DNA from: MWBF01 sp040772005
GTDB taxonomy: Bacteria; Chloroflexota; Anaerolineae; CG2-30-64-16
Direction: 5' to 3'
Assembly (NCBI GenBank): GCA_040772005.1
Contig: JAXGYZ010000006.1
Location: 1-64,000 of the forward strand
DNA: 64,000 bases
A program made the position numbers and the translations under genes. The notes beneath the pieces are model-generated. The model was not told where the DNA came from and ran no database searches. It saw only the letters and a list, made by a program, of their open reading frames with translations. Every line of letters starts with the position of its first letter. The first letter of the stretch is position 1. This document shows, piece by piece, positions 52,145 through 60,855 of this stretch.

Positions 52145-53314
52145 TTAGGCTCCTCTAGCCTTCACCGGCGGCGGGCAGGCTTCCTCTGCGGCCGCGACGA
52201 GGCCGGCCGGCGCAGGCACCAACTCGCCCCTGAACCAGCGGCGCTGGAGCCAGAAGGCCACGCTGACCAGGCCGATCATCACCGGCACCTCGACCAGCGG
52301 GCCGATGACCGCGGCGAACGCCTCGCCTGAGGCAATGCCGAACACCGCGACCGCCACCGCAATCGCCAGCTCGAAGTTGTTGCTGGCCGCGGTGAACGAC
52401 ATGGTCGTGGTCATGCGGTAGTCCGCACCCGCGCGGTAACCGATCCAGAAGCTGACCAAGAACATCAGGACGAAGTAGAAGATGAGCGGGATCGCAATGC
52501 GCACCACGTCGAGCGGCAGCGCCACGATCAGCTCGCCCTTCAGGCTGAACATCACCAGGATGGTGAACAGCAGGGCAACCAATGTCAGCGGGCTGATGCG
52601 CGGGACGAATGTCTCCTCGTACCATTGGCGGGCCTCCGGCCCGCTGGGACCCTTGATGCGAAGGAGGATGAAGCGCGTGGCGAAACCGGCAATCATCGGG
52701 ATGCCGAGGTAGATGAACACGGTCCGGGCGAGCTCGCCGATGCTGATGCGGACGACCGCGCTCTCCAGGCCGAGCGCCCGTGGCAACACGGTGATGAAAA
52801 TGTACGCGTAGACGCTATAGAAGAGCACCTGGAACACGCTGTTGAAGGCCACCAGCCCGGCCGCATACTCCGTGTCGCCGTGGGCCAGCTCATTCCACAC
52901 GATGACCATCGCGATGCAGCGCGCGAGGCCGATGAGGATCAGGCCGATCATGTACTCCGGCTTGTCGCGCAGAAAGATGACCGCGAGCGCGAACATCAGA
53001 ATCGGGCCGATTATCCAGTTCTGCAGCAGCGACAGCCCCAGCACCTTCGCGTTACGGAAGACCTCGGGCAGCCGCTCGTACTTCACCTTGGCGAACGGCG
53101 GGTACATCATGAGGATGAGGCCGATGGCAATCGGGATATTGGTCGTGCCGACCTGGAAGCGATCGATGAAGGCCTCTACGCCCGGAATGAAGTAGCCCAG
53201 CGCGACGCCGACCGCCATTGCCAGGAAGATCCACAGGGTCAGGAAGCGGTCGAGCGTGGACAGGCGCTTCGCCGTGCCAGGCTGCGTACCGGCAGGTGCG
53301 GGAGCTACAGACAT
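52145..53314 (-). CDS. acr3: Arsenite efflux permease Acr3
   Basis: The product is 389 aa with ten predicted helices. Signature regions are NIPIAIGLILMMYPPFAKV, NWIIGPILMFALA and GLARCIAMVIVWNELAHG, the last carrying the Cys conserved in Acr3 proteins. AASNNFELAIAVAVAVFG is the second conserved block. It exports As(III) using the proton-motive force. GGAGG lies upstream of the ATG. It lies 29 bp after the thioredoxin-like gene in the arsR operon. Confidence 0.95.
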   Translation of the reverse strand: MSVAPAPAGTQPGTAKRLSTLDRFLTLWIFLAMAVGVALGYFIPGVEAFIDRFQVGTTNIPIAIGLILMMYPPFAKVKYERLPEVFRNAKVLGLSLLQNWIIGPILMFALAVIFLRDKPEYMIGLILIGLARCIAMVIVWNELAHGDTEYAAGLVAFNSVFQVLFYSVYAYIFITVLPRALGLESAVVRISIGELARTVFIYLGIPMIAGFATRFILLRIKGPSGPEARQWYEETFVPRISPLTLVALLFTILVMFSLKGELIVALPLDVVRIAIPLIFYFVLMFLVSFWIGYRAGADYRMTTTMSFTAASNNFELAIAVAVAVFGIASGEAFAAVIGPLVEVPVMIGLVSVAFWLQRRWFRGELVPAPAGLVAAAEEACPPPVKARGA

Positions 53315-53343
53315 AGCTTATCCTCCATGAGTTGGTCAGCCGG

Positions 53344-53598
53344 TCAGGGTGCGGACAGTTCCGTCTTCAACAGCGTCACGATCTGGCTTACCGCCGGAAC
53401 GCGGCCGCCGGCCAGCAGCTTGTCGTTGACCACCAGTCCGGGCGTCGCGAGCAGGCTGTACCGCTCGTATTCGTTGTAGTCGCCGGACTTCTCGAACGTG
53501 GCCTCGACGCCCAGTTGGGCGACCGCAGCCTTGGCGTTCTTCTCCAGCCGCTCGCAGTTGGCGCAGCCGCCGCCGAGAATCTTGATGTGCAAAGTCAT
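53344..53598 (-). CDS. Thioredoxin-like small disulfide protein
   Basis: The product is 84 aa. It has the redox motif CANC (Cys12-Cys15) in ILGGGCANCERLEK, and the cis-Pro region LLATPGLVVNDKLLAGGR. This is the 'redox-active disulfide protein 2' type, often found with DUF318/ArsP permeases and ars genes. It could recycle ArsC or bind As(III) through its cysteines. GGAGG lies upstream of ATG 53598. It follows the permease gene by 126 bp that hold repeats. Confidence 0.92.
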   Translation of the reverse strand: MTLHIKILGGGCANCERLEKNAKAAVAQLGVEATFEKSGDYNEYERYSLLATPGLVVNDKLLAGGRVPAVSQIVTLLKTELSAP

Positions 53599-53607
53599 GG
53601 TTCCTCC

Positions 53608-53687
53608 GATTACAGATTGAAGATTGAAGATTACAGATTGACCGCTTGCGCTGCGGCTGGTCTCCGACCGAGCCGCAGCGCAAGCGG
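53608..53687. repeat. AGATTGA repeat and perfect 17-bp inverted repeat
   Basis: 53608-53640 contains five AGATTGA/AGATTAC-type units. Next to it CCGCTTGCGCTGCGGCT (53642-53658) faces its exact complement (53671-53687) with a 12-nt loop. Both lie between the permease and thioredoxin genes of the ars operon and may set their relative expression. Confidence 0.75.
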
Positions 53688-53724
53688 CTACAGCACGACC
53701 ATCCACAGCCTACCGACCCAACCA

Positions 53725-55200
53725 TCACACCGGCGATTGCTGCGAGGCCGCGCCGGTCTTCGATGCACCCCTGGCCAGCCGGTTGAGCACCAGCACCAGC
53801 ACGGCCAGTCCCACGGCCGTGCCGCCCAGGATCAGCCACGGGCTCGCGCCGTCCACCCACGCGCCGAAGAGCAGACCGGCGACCGTGCTGAACAGGGCCA
53901 CCCAGCCGACATAGACCCAGGCCTTGCGCCGGCCGATAACGCTCGTGATAATCAGGATGCTCTGCAGGCTCAGTTCCGGGTCGGCCATCAGATAGGCCAA
54001 CAAGGGCCCGCGGTGCATGCCCAGGTCCAGGAAGAGACGCGCGATGGGGACCTCCACCAGGGTCGGGAAGTACATGACGACGCCGAAGAGGACGCCCACT
54101 ACGTTCCCCAGGAGCGTGTTCGAGCCGGCGACCGCCTCGATCCATTCGGGCCGGATGAGGGGCCGGATAACGCCCACGACAAAGACACCGACGATCAGCA
54201 GCGGGAAAATCTGCCTGACGAAGCGCCACGTCTCATATAGCCATTCCTGAACTTCGTAGTCCTCGAACCCGCGCCGCGCCACCTGCCAGACGCTGATCAC
54301 GGCCAGAGCGACGGCGAAGAACTTGCCCGTGAAGCCCACCGTCATCCCACCCGCGCCGGGCGTCAGCCGCAGTGCAGCGACCAGCAGCGTCACAGCGGCC
54401 AGCGCCAGCGCCACGGACGTCCAGCGATTGAAACCTTCGTCGATGTGATTCAGCCCGCGCCAGGCCGTCCCGCCGATGGCCGCCAGCAGGATGATCAGGA
54501 GCAGCCCCTGTATCGTGACGCCTTCTTCCCCGCGCACGGCGTCGAAGGGGACGAGCCGGTTCAGGGTTGCCTGCAGCGTGTCCGTGCCGCCGATGGGCAG
54601 CGTGACCTGCGCGTAGGTGTCCGTGAACAGGCCCACCTGCAGCGTGCCTGCGACGAGCAGGAAAATCAGCAGGCCCAGCAGCAGCCATGTGACACGCGGC
54701 ACCGAGGCAGTGGCCGCGAACACGTCCGGACCACCCTGCACAGGGGCGCTGCGAGCCACATCGTCCTTGCGGAAGATCACCGCCATGATCAGGCCGATGC
54801 CGATGCCGAATGCGACGGACAGGACCACGCGCGCCACCGCGATGTCCATGCCGATGGCCACGCCTGTGTATGTCAAGGCCAGGATGTTGATGGCCGGGCC
54901 GACGAACAGGAAGGTGATCGCCGGGCCCAGGCCCGCGCCCTTCTTGTAGATCCCCGCAAAGAGCGGCATGATGGTGCAGGAGCAGACCGCCAGCACGAAG
55001 CCGCCGACCGCGGACGCAGGGTAGGAGATGTATTTCGGAGCGGTGCGGCCCAGGTAGCGCGTCACAGCCTCCTTGGGCACCAGCGCAGTCAGCGCGCCCG
55101 CGATGAAGAAGGCCGGCACCAGGCACAGGAGCACATGCGCAGCCAGATAGCTGGCAAGGTTGCCCAGGCCGCTCTGCAGCAGGTTGAACACGAAATTCAT
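53725..55200 (-). CDS. DUF318/ArsP-type permease
   Basis: The product is 491 aa with about ten to twelve helices. The N-terminal block FFIAGALTALVPKEAVTRYL, then VCSCTIMPLFAGIYKKGAGL (the paired Cys region) and FVGPAINILALTYTGVAIG are the DUF318 signatures. The second half has the matching block FPTLVEVPIARLFLDLG. ArsP members export methylated or trivalent organoarsenicals. This one lies in the arsR operon, and arsM is also in the window. The start at 55200 overlaps the arsR stop (ATGA). Confidence 0.9.
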   Translation of the reverse strand: MNFVFNLLQSGLGNLASYLAAHVLLCLVPAFFIAGALTALVPKEAVTRYLGRTAPKYISYPASAVGGFVLAVCSCTIMPLFAGIYKKGAGLGPAITFLFVGPAINILALTYTGVAIGMDIAVARVVLSVAFGIGIGLIMAVIFRKDDVARSAPVQGGPDVFAATASVPRVTWLLLGLLIFLLVAGTLQVGLFTDTYAQVTLPIGGTDTLQATLNRLVPFDAVRGEEGVTIQGLLLIILLAAIGGTAWRGLNHIDEGFNRWTSVALALAAVTLLVAALRLTPGAGGMTVGFTGKFFAVALAVISVWQVARRGFEDYEVQEWLYETWRFVRQIFPLLIVGVFVVGVIRPLIRPEWIEAVAGSNTLLGNVVGVLFGVVMYFPTLVEVPIARLFLDLGMHRGPLLAYLMADPELSLQSILIITSVIGRRKAWVYVGWVALFSTVAGLLFGAWVDGASPWLILGGTAVGLAVLVLVLNRLARGASKTGAASQQSPV

Positions 55201-55619
55201 GGGAGTCGCACTCTTTCGGGCTGGAGGGGCGAATTCGACGCCTGAGTTGCGGCGGGGCGTGAACTGCATGTGCCCTCCGCCTCGCACTTGGGGCAGTTGC
55301 AGCCGGCCACGCGGCGATGCCCGCCTGCAACAGAAGACCGCGCCTCCGGGGCAATCACCCGCAGGATCGCTGCGGCCTGAGCTGCCGCGGGGGTATCGGC
55401 CAGCCCATAGAAGACATAAGTCCCTTCATTATGGTCGGTGATGAGCCCCTCTTTGCGCAGCACGGCCAGTTGCTGAGAGACATACGGCTGCGGCTTCTTG
55501 AGCACGGCGGACAAATGACAGACGCACTCGTCCGCTTCGCGCAGAATCGACAGAATTTCGAGGCGCATCGGGTGCGCCATGAGCCTGAGCAAGCGGGCCT
55601 GTTCACGATAGGAAGTCAT
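55197..55619 (-). CDS. arsR: ArsR-family metalloregulator
   Basis: The product is 140 aa. A winged helix with the metal-binding motif ECVCHL (about residues 33-37) and recognition region KPQPYVSQQLAVLRKEGLI. The C-terminus has a second Cys cluster (GCNCPKCEAEGTC, about 108-120), beyond the usual ArsR length of about 110 aa, which may bind another ion or As(III). Metal binding should release DNA and induce the operon. ATG 55619 is preferred over GTG 55625 by codon usage. It is first in the operon and probably autoregulates. Confidence 0.93.
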   Translation of the reverse strand: MTSYREQARLLRLMAHPMRLEILSILREADECVCHLSAVLKKPQPYVSQQLAVLRKEGLITDHNEGTYVFYGLADTPAAAQAAAILRVIAPEARSSVAGGHRRVAGCNCPKCEAEGTCSSRPAATQASNSPLQPERVRLP

Positions 55620-55637
55620 ATGCACTTCTCGCTATAT

Positions 55638-55647
55638 AGAAATTTCT
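55638..55647. promoter_or_regulatory. Candidate ArsR operator
   Basis: AGAAATTTCT is a perfect 10-bp palindrome, with flanking TATA bases extending symmetry. It lies 19 bp upstream of the arsR ATG, beside a TATATA that could be the -10 on the minus strand. The type is that of ArsR sites, but no exact consensus match is claimed. Confidence 0.45.
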
Positions 55648-55807
55648 GCATACACAATAGGATGCGGCTTCCCGTCTGTATATGACGCGCGTCAGGTAGC
55701 ACCTGGCATGGGCATGTCACTTGTGTGGTACAATAGTCCCCAGATAGAATAGCAGAAGATACCATCTGCCGTTGGGCCAGCCGCAGACTCGAAACAGGAG
55801 TGAGCGC

Positions 55808-57217
55808 ATGTACAACCGTGTGGATGCCCGTGTAATCGCAGAGTTGGAACGCATCGTGGGCGCGGAGAACGTCCTGGCCGGGCCACAGCAGGAGGAGAAG
55901 CTGGAACGCTACACGCACGATGAGGTGGTCGGCCTTGCGGCTGCGCCGGAAGTGGTTGTTCTCGCGACCTCAGCGCAGCAGGTGTCGGAGGTCATGCGCC
56001 TGGCGCAGGCCACACGCATCCCCGTCACCCCGCGCGGCGCGGGCTCCGGGCTGAGCGGCGGCGCGGTGCCCGTCTGCGGCGGGATCGTGCTCTCGCTGGA
56101 GCGCATGAACCGCATCCTCGAGATCGACCACGGCAACCTGATGGTCACGGTCGAGCCGGGCGTCATCACCGGCAACCTGCACCGCGCAGTCGAGGCCGAA
56201 GGGCTCTTCTACCCGCCGGACCCGGCCAGCCTGGAATCCTGCTCCATCGGCGGCAACATTGCTGAGGGCGCGGGCGGGCCGCGCGCAGTCAAGTACGGCG
56301 TGACGAAGGACTACGTCTGCGGGCTGGAGGCAGTGCTCCCCTCCGGCGAGATCATCAACCTCGGCGGCAAGCTGGTCAAGGATGTCACCGGCTACGACCT
56401 GACGCAGCTCCTGGTCGGCTCCGAGGGGACGCTGGCGATCGTCACGAAGATCATCCTGCGCCTGATCCCCCTGCCCAGGTTCCGCGTCGACCTGCTCGTG
56501 CCGTTCGATGACTTTCAGGCAGCCATCCGCACGGTCTCGGCCATCATCGCGGCCCGCATCCTGCCTACCACGATCGAGTTCATGGAGCAGGACAGCGTCC
56601 TCGCGGTGGAAAAACTGTTAGGCCGCACCATGCAGTTCCGCGAGGCGGCCGCGCACCTGCTCATCCAGCTCGACGGCAGCCAACAGGATGCGCTGGACGC
56701 TGACTACGAGGTCGTGGGTGACATCTGCCTGGAACACGGGGCCCGCGATGTGCTGGTCGCCAAGGACACCCGCACGCGCGACCGGCTGTGGGAGGCGCGG
56801 CGCAAGATCATCGAGTCACTCAAGTTCGCCAGCCCGGTCAGCCATATGGAAGACGTCGTCGTACCCCGCAGCCGCATCCCCGACCTGCTGGCCGGCGTCA
56901 AGGCCATTGCCGCAGAGCGCGGGGTGCGGGTTGTTTGCTTCGGCCACGCGGGCGATGGCAACGTCCACGTCAACGTGCTCAAGGACGACCTGCCGCTGGA
57001 GGCGTGGCGCGCCCTCACCCCGGAATTGTCCGCCGCGTTCTACCAACTGGCTCTCGGCATGGGCGGCCGGATCACCGGCGAGCACGGCATCGGCGTGACC
57101 CGGCGGAAGTACCTGGGCATGGCGCTCAGCCCGGCGGAGATCGCCCTGATGCGCGGCATCAAGGCGACGTTCGATCCGAACGGCATCCTGAATCCGGGCA
57201 AGGTATTCCCGGATTGA
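55808..57217 (+). CDS. FAD-linked oxidase, GlcD-like
   Basis: The product is 469 aa. It has the PCMH FAD-binding fold: PVTPRGAGSGLSGGAVPV, NLMVTVEPGVITGNL, then CSIGGNIAEGAGGPRAVKYG. The C-terminal half has the FAD/substrate region VVCFGHAGDGNVHVN and RITGEHGIGVTRRKYL, as in glycolate oxidase subunit D and D-lactate dehydrogenases. It oxidises a 2-hydroxy acid. AGGAG sits 6 bases before ATG 55808. No GlcE or GlcF gene is adjacent, so it may act alone or with distant partners. A possible extended -10 (TGGTACAAT) lies near 55727-55735. Confidence 0.9.
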   Translation: MYNRVDARVIAELERIVGAENVLAGPQQEEKLERYTHDEVVGLAAAPEVVVLATSAQQVSEVMRLAQATRIPVTPRGAGSGLSGGAVPVCGGIVLSLERMNRILEIDHGNLMVTVEPGVITGNLHRAVEAEGLFYPPDPASLESCSIGGNIAEGAGGPRAVKYGVTKDYVCGLEAVLPSGEIINLGGKLVKDVTGYDLTQLLVGSEGTLAIVTKIILRLIPLPRFRVDLLVPFDDFQAAIRTVSAIIAARILPTTIEFMEQDSVLAVEKLLGRTMQFREAAAHLLIQLDGSQQDALDADYEVVGDICLEHGARDVLVAKDTRTRDRLWEARRKIIESLKFASPVSHMEDVVVPRSRIPDLLAGVKAIAAERGVRVVCFGHAGDGNVHVNVLKDDLPLEAWRALTPELSAAFYQLALGMGGRITGEHGIGVTRRKYLGMALSPAEIALMRGIKATFDPNGILNPGKVFPD

Positions 57218-57245
57218 CGGGCGGGCGAAGGGCTTGTGCTATAAT
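57214..57245 (+). promoter_or_regulatory. Promoter of the DUF2723 gene
   Basis: TTGACG (57214-57219), overlapping the stop of the preceding oxidase gene, and TATAAT (57240-57245) with a TGC extended -10. The 20-bp spacing is long, so the extended -10 may carry most of the activity. Confidence 0.5.
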
Positions 57246-57292
57246 GCACCCGGTCACTGCACCACATCCTGCACGGCTGACTCACGGAGACC

Positions 57293-58990
57293 ATGCATTC
57301 ACAAGCCCATCCCCCCAGACCCCTGTCGCGCTCGGACCTGCTCGTCGCGCTGCTCGCTGCAGTCGTGAGCCTGCTGCTCTACTATCGCACGTATGTCCCC
57401 TGGGTGCTGCCGTCCGACAGCGGGGAGTTCCAGGTCCTCGCGCACCAGCTCGGCGTCGCGCACACGACGGGCTACCCCGTCTACCTGCTGCTCGCGAAAG
57501 CCTTCATCCTGCTCGTCCCTGCGCCGAGCATCGCGGCGGGCGTGAATCTGTTTTCCGCGTTCATGGCATCAGTAACAGTCGGCCTGGTGTTCCTGGGCGG
57601 GCGCTTGCTGGTGCAGCGGCGCTGGCTGCCGCTGTTCGGGGCCGCTGCGCTGGCTGTGGGGTACACCTTCTGGTCACAGGCGCTCATCGCGGAGGTCTAC
57701 GCGACCGGCGCGGCGTTCCTGGCCGCGGTCTGTGTGCTGGTGCTGTACTGGTATCGGATGGCCGCGGGGGATCCTTCGACTACGCCGCGCGAACCGCTGC
57801 GCGGCTCCGCTCAGGTTGCTCGCGCAGGCTGGCCGCTGTTCGCAGCGGGTGTCATCGGCGGCCTCGGCCTGGGGGTGCACGCCAGCGTTGCGATGTTCGC
57901 GCCTGCGGTGGTCATCTTCCTCCTTCTCAATCGTGACCGCCGCCGCGAGTGGCTCCTGCCCGCACTGCTCGGCGGCGCAGCCGGGCTGCTCCTGTACTTC
58001 GCCGGATTCCTCCTGGTGGACCTGCACGCAGCGCCCGCGAACATCTTCAACGCGGCTTACAGCCCCGCGCGCTCCAACTGGGACCTGACCGCAGAGGACC
58101 TCGCCAACCCCATCCGCCGCATAGTCTTCCTGATGACTGCGGTCCAGTGGCGCAGCGCCATGTTCGCGGGGCCGCTGCTGGACACACCCGCGCGGCTCGG
58201 TGAGTATCTGGTGGGGCTACCGCGCGAGTTCTCGGTGCTTACCCTCGTGCTCATCGTGACGGGCGGTGCGACGCTGTTCCGCCGCGACCGACGGCTGGGC
58301 TGGTTCTTCGCGTCGGCGCTGCTCATCCACTGGGCCTGCTACTTCAACTACCGGGTGGGCGATCTCTATGTGTTCTACATCCCGGGTTACGTCCTCCTGG
58401 CGATGCTGGCGACCCTGGGCCTGGACCGGCTGGCGGAAGCGCTGCACTCAGCCCAGGTTGGCACGCAGATTGAATCGGACCGCCCAGCACCAGCTCGACC
58501 CGGCCGATTTCACCCCGGCACACTGAGCCGCCCGGTACGGGCGGTCATGGTGGCCGCGGCCGCATTGGTGGCCGTCGGCCTGACCTTGCGCCCGTATGTC
58601 CCCGATGTAAGCGCAGGTCGGACGCCCTTCATCGGTGCGGAAGGCTATCTTGTCGACCGCAACACCGCACGGGTCGGTCGCGTGGCGCGCACCGTCGTCG
58701 AGCGGCTCGAGCCGGATGCCATCGTCTTCACCGACTGGTACTGGCTCTATCCCTATTACTACGCGGCGCACATCGAGCTGGGCCGGACGGGCATGCAGTT
58801 CATCGAGACCTACTCGCGCAGCGACAAGCCCGGCCTGGCCGACTCGATCGTCCAGTTCGTGCAGGCCAACTTTCCCGACCGGCCCATCTACTTCTCGCAG
58901 CCAGTGCGCGAAATCGAAATGGCGGGCTTCACCTATCGCACTGTGAGCACCGGGGCCGGCCAGCTTTTCAAGTTGGCGTATCCGAACTAA
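57293..58990 (+). CDS. DUF2723 membrane protein (GT-C-like)
   Basis: The product is 565 aa with about ten to twelve helices. The N-terminal stretch LPSDSGEFQVLAHQLGVAHT, then TGYPVYLLL is the DUF2723 signature, an acidic loop like that of protein O-mannosyltransferases. GT-C enzymes move sugars from lipid carriers to acceptors outside the membrane. The C-terminal soluble part (about 430-565) contains GAEGYLVDRNTARVGRVA. The substrate is unknown. The start MHSQAHPP is supported by GGAG near the ATG at 57293. Confidence 0.85.
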   Translation: MHSQAHPPRPLSRSDLLVALLAAVVSLLLYYRTYVPWVLPSDSGEFQVLAHQLGVAHTTGYPVYLLLAKAFILLVPAPSIAAGVNLFSAFMASVTVGLVFLGGRLLVQRRWLPLFGAAALAVGYTFWSQALIAEVYATGAAFLAAVCVLVLYWYRMAAGDPSTTPREPLRGSAQVARAGWPLFAAGVIGGLGLGVHASVAMFAPAVVIFLLLNRDRRREWLLPALLGGAAGLLLYFAGFLLVDLHAAPANIFNAAYSPARSNWDLTAEDLANPIRRIVFLMTAVQWRSAMFAGPLLDTPARLGEYLVGLPREFSVLTLVLIVTGGATLFRRDRRLGWFFASALLIHWACYFNYRVGDLYVFYIPGYVLLAMLATLGLDRLAEALHSAQVGTQIESDRPAPARPGRFHPGTLSRPVRAVMVAAAALVAVGLTLRPYVPDVSAGRTPFIGAEGYLVDRNTARVGRVARTVVERLEPDAIVFTDWYWLYPYYYAAHIELGRTGMQFIETYSRSDKPGLADSIVQFVQANFPDRPIYFSQPVREIEMAGFTYRTVSTGAGQLFKLAYPN

Positions 58991-59031
58991 ACTGATATGA
59001 TGTGTCTCCAGGTTGCTACGCACCTGGAGAC
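58973..59031 (+). promoter_or_regulatory. Promoter and palindrome of the GroEL-like gene
   Basis: TTGGCG (58973-58978), 17 bp, TATGAT (58996-59001). GTCTCCAGGT (59004-59013) and its exact complement (59022-59031) form an inverted repeat right at the predicted start near 59008. It may be an operator or, alternatively, the terminator of the upstream gene. It is not a CIRCE (HrcA) element. Confidence 0.55.
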
Positions 59032-59099
59032 CCGGCTGCGCAACTCAAAGGCGCGCAAAACACCCAACGAAACGCCCAATCCTGGAGTATCTCTCATCG

Positions 59100-60725
59100 A
59101 TGAAAACCACCTACACCCCTGGGGTCGTCTTCCAGCCTAAATCCTCTCGTGCCCTGCAACGCGGGATCAACCAGATTGTCGATGCCGTGCGCCCGACGCT
59201 CGGCCCGCGGCCGCGCCTCGTTGCGCTCACGCGGGTTGCCAGCACCGGCTCGCCGGAGCTGCTCGACAATGCGGGCGTCATCGCGCGGCGCATCATCGAG
59301 CTGCCCGATCGCGATGCCGACATGGGCGCAATGTTCGTCCGGCACATGCTGTGGAACCAACACGAGCGCGAGGGCGACGGCACCGCAACGACCGCGGTCC
59401 TGTTCCAGTCTCTGTTCAACCAGGGGCTGCACTATCTCGCATCCGACGGCAACGCGATGGTCCTGCGCCGCTACCTCGAGGAAGGGCTCGAAGTCATCCT
59501 GGACGAGCTGGCGCGCCAGGCCGTGCCGGTGGAAGGCCCGCAGGCGCTTGCGCGCGTCGCGGCCGCGGTGTGCGGCGATCCGCCGATGGCGCGGCTGCTG
59601 GGCGAAATCTTCGACATCATCGGCGAATACGGCCGCATCGAAATCCGCACGGGCCGCGGCCGTGACCTGGAGCGCGAGTACGTCGAAGGCATCTACTGGA
59701 AGGGCGGCGCGGCCTCGCGGGACATGACCAACGGCAAGCCGCACAACCGGGCCGAACTCCAGGATGCGCGCATCCTGGTCAGTGACCTTGAGCTGACGCA
59801 ACCGGAGGAGATTCTGCCCGTCCTGATTGCGGCGCGCCAGGCCAAAGTGCGCAGCCTGCTGCTGATTGCCCGCCAGTTCGCGGAGCCTGTGCTTGCCACC
59901 ATCCTGGTCAACAACAAGCCGGGCGAGTTCGACATCCTGGCCGTCAAGACGCCGGGCCTGACCATCCCCGAGATCATGGGCGTCCTCGAAGACATGAGCT
60001 TCCTGACCGGTGCGCGCATCTTCAGCAAGCAGGGCGGCGAGCGGCTGGCCGGCATCCGCGCCGAGGACCTGGGCCACGCGCGGCGCGCCTGGGCCGACCG
60101 CGAGTTTTTCGGCATCGTCGGCGCGCAGGGCGACCCGCGCGCCCTACGCCAGCACATCGCGCGCCTCAAGGCGGCACATAGCGCCATCGGCGACCTGGCC
60201 GAACGCAAGAACCTGCGCGAGCGCATCGGCAAGCTGACCGGCGGCGCGGCCACCCTCTGGATCGGCGGCAACACCGAGGCCGAGGTCAACGTCCGCAAGG
60301 AGCTGGCCGAGCACACCATCGAAGCCGTGCGCGGCGCGTTGCTGGCAGGCGTCGTGCCCGGCGGCGGCACCGCGCTGCTGGACTGCCGCCCCGCGCTGCG
60401 TGACCGGCTCAAGGCCGCGACCGCCAGCGAGGAACGCGCCGCCTATCGCATCCTCATCCGCGCGCTGGAAGAACCCGCGCGCACCATCATCGCGAACGCC
60501 GGATTCGACGTCGATGAGGTCATGGCGGAGATCCGCCAGGCCGGCCGCGGGCATGGGTTCGACGTCGAGGCCGAGCAGGTCGTCCTGATGGCATCCCGCG
60601 GCGTGCTGGACAGCGGGTCCGCGCTCAAGGCTGCCGTGAAACTGGCCGTGCTGTCGGCAGGCATCGCACTGACCGCAGACGTGCTCGTCCACCACAAGAA
60701 GCCCGTCGAGGCAACGAACCCGTAG
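59100..60725 (+). CDS. Divergent GroEL/Cpn60-family chaperonin
   Basis: The product is 541 aa. Cpn60 landmarks remain: VDAVRPTLGPRPRLVAL (N-terminal nucleotide loop), DGTATTAVLFQSLF (ATP-site Asp) and AVRGALLAGVVPGGGTALL. TLGPRPRLVAL replaces the typical TLGPKGRNV, and the C-terminus lacks the GGM tail. No groES gene is nearby. It is likely a specialised paralogue rather than the housekeeping chaperonin. The start at 59100 gives the normal N-terminus; GGAG lies 11 bases ahead, a little far. Confidence 0.87.
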   Translation: MKTTYTPGVVFQPKSSRALQRGINQIVDAVRPTLGPRPRLVALTRVASTGSPELLDNAGVIARRIIELPDRDADMGAMFVRHMLWNQHEREGDGTATTAVLFQSLFNQGLHYLASDGNAMVLRRYLEEGLEVILDELARQAVPVEGPQALARVAAAVCGDPPMARLLGEIFDIIGEYGRIEIRTGRGRDLEREYVEGIYWKGGAASRDMTNGKPHNRAELQDARILVSDLELTQPEEILPVLIAARQAKVRSLLLIARQFAEPVLATILVNNKPGEFDILAVKTPGLTIPEIMGVLEDMSFLTGARIFSKQGGERLAGIRAEDLGHARRAWADREFFGIVGAQGDPRALRQHIARLKAAHSAIGDLAERKNLRERIGKLTGGAATLWIGGNTEAEVNVRKELAEHTIEAVRGALLAGVVPGGGTALLDCRPALRDRLKAATASEERAAYRILIRALEEPARTIIANAGFDVDEVMAEIRQAGRGHGFDVEAEQVVLMASRGVLDSGSALKAAVKLAVLSAGIALTADVLVHHKKPVEATNP

Positions 60726-60746
60726 GAATTACGAATCAAGAATTGT

Positions 60747-60832
60747 GAATCAGGAATGAGTAACCAGTAAAGAGTAATCATTGCCAGGATCGTTTTCTCA
60801 TTACTCGTTACTCATTACTCGTTCCTGACTCC
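60747..60832. repeat. ATTACTCGTT-type inverted repeat
   Basis: GAATCAGGAATGAGTAACC (from 60747) through AGAGTAAT faces ATTACTCGTTACTCATTACT (from 60800) through CCTGACTC, an imperfect hairpin of about 30-bp arms. The 130-bp gap has no gene. The unit is shared with 34148-34185. Confidence 0.75.
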
Positions 60833-60855
60833 CCCGCACAACGAGGTGTTACACC

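Noticed and set aside
58973..59031. CIRCE heat-shock element before the GroEL-like gene
   Set aside because: The inverted repeat does not match TTAGCACTC with 9-bp spacing.
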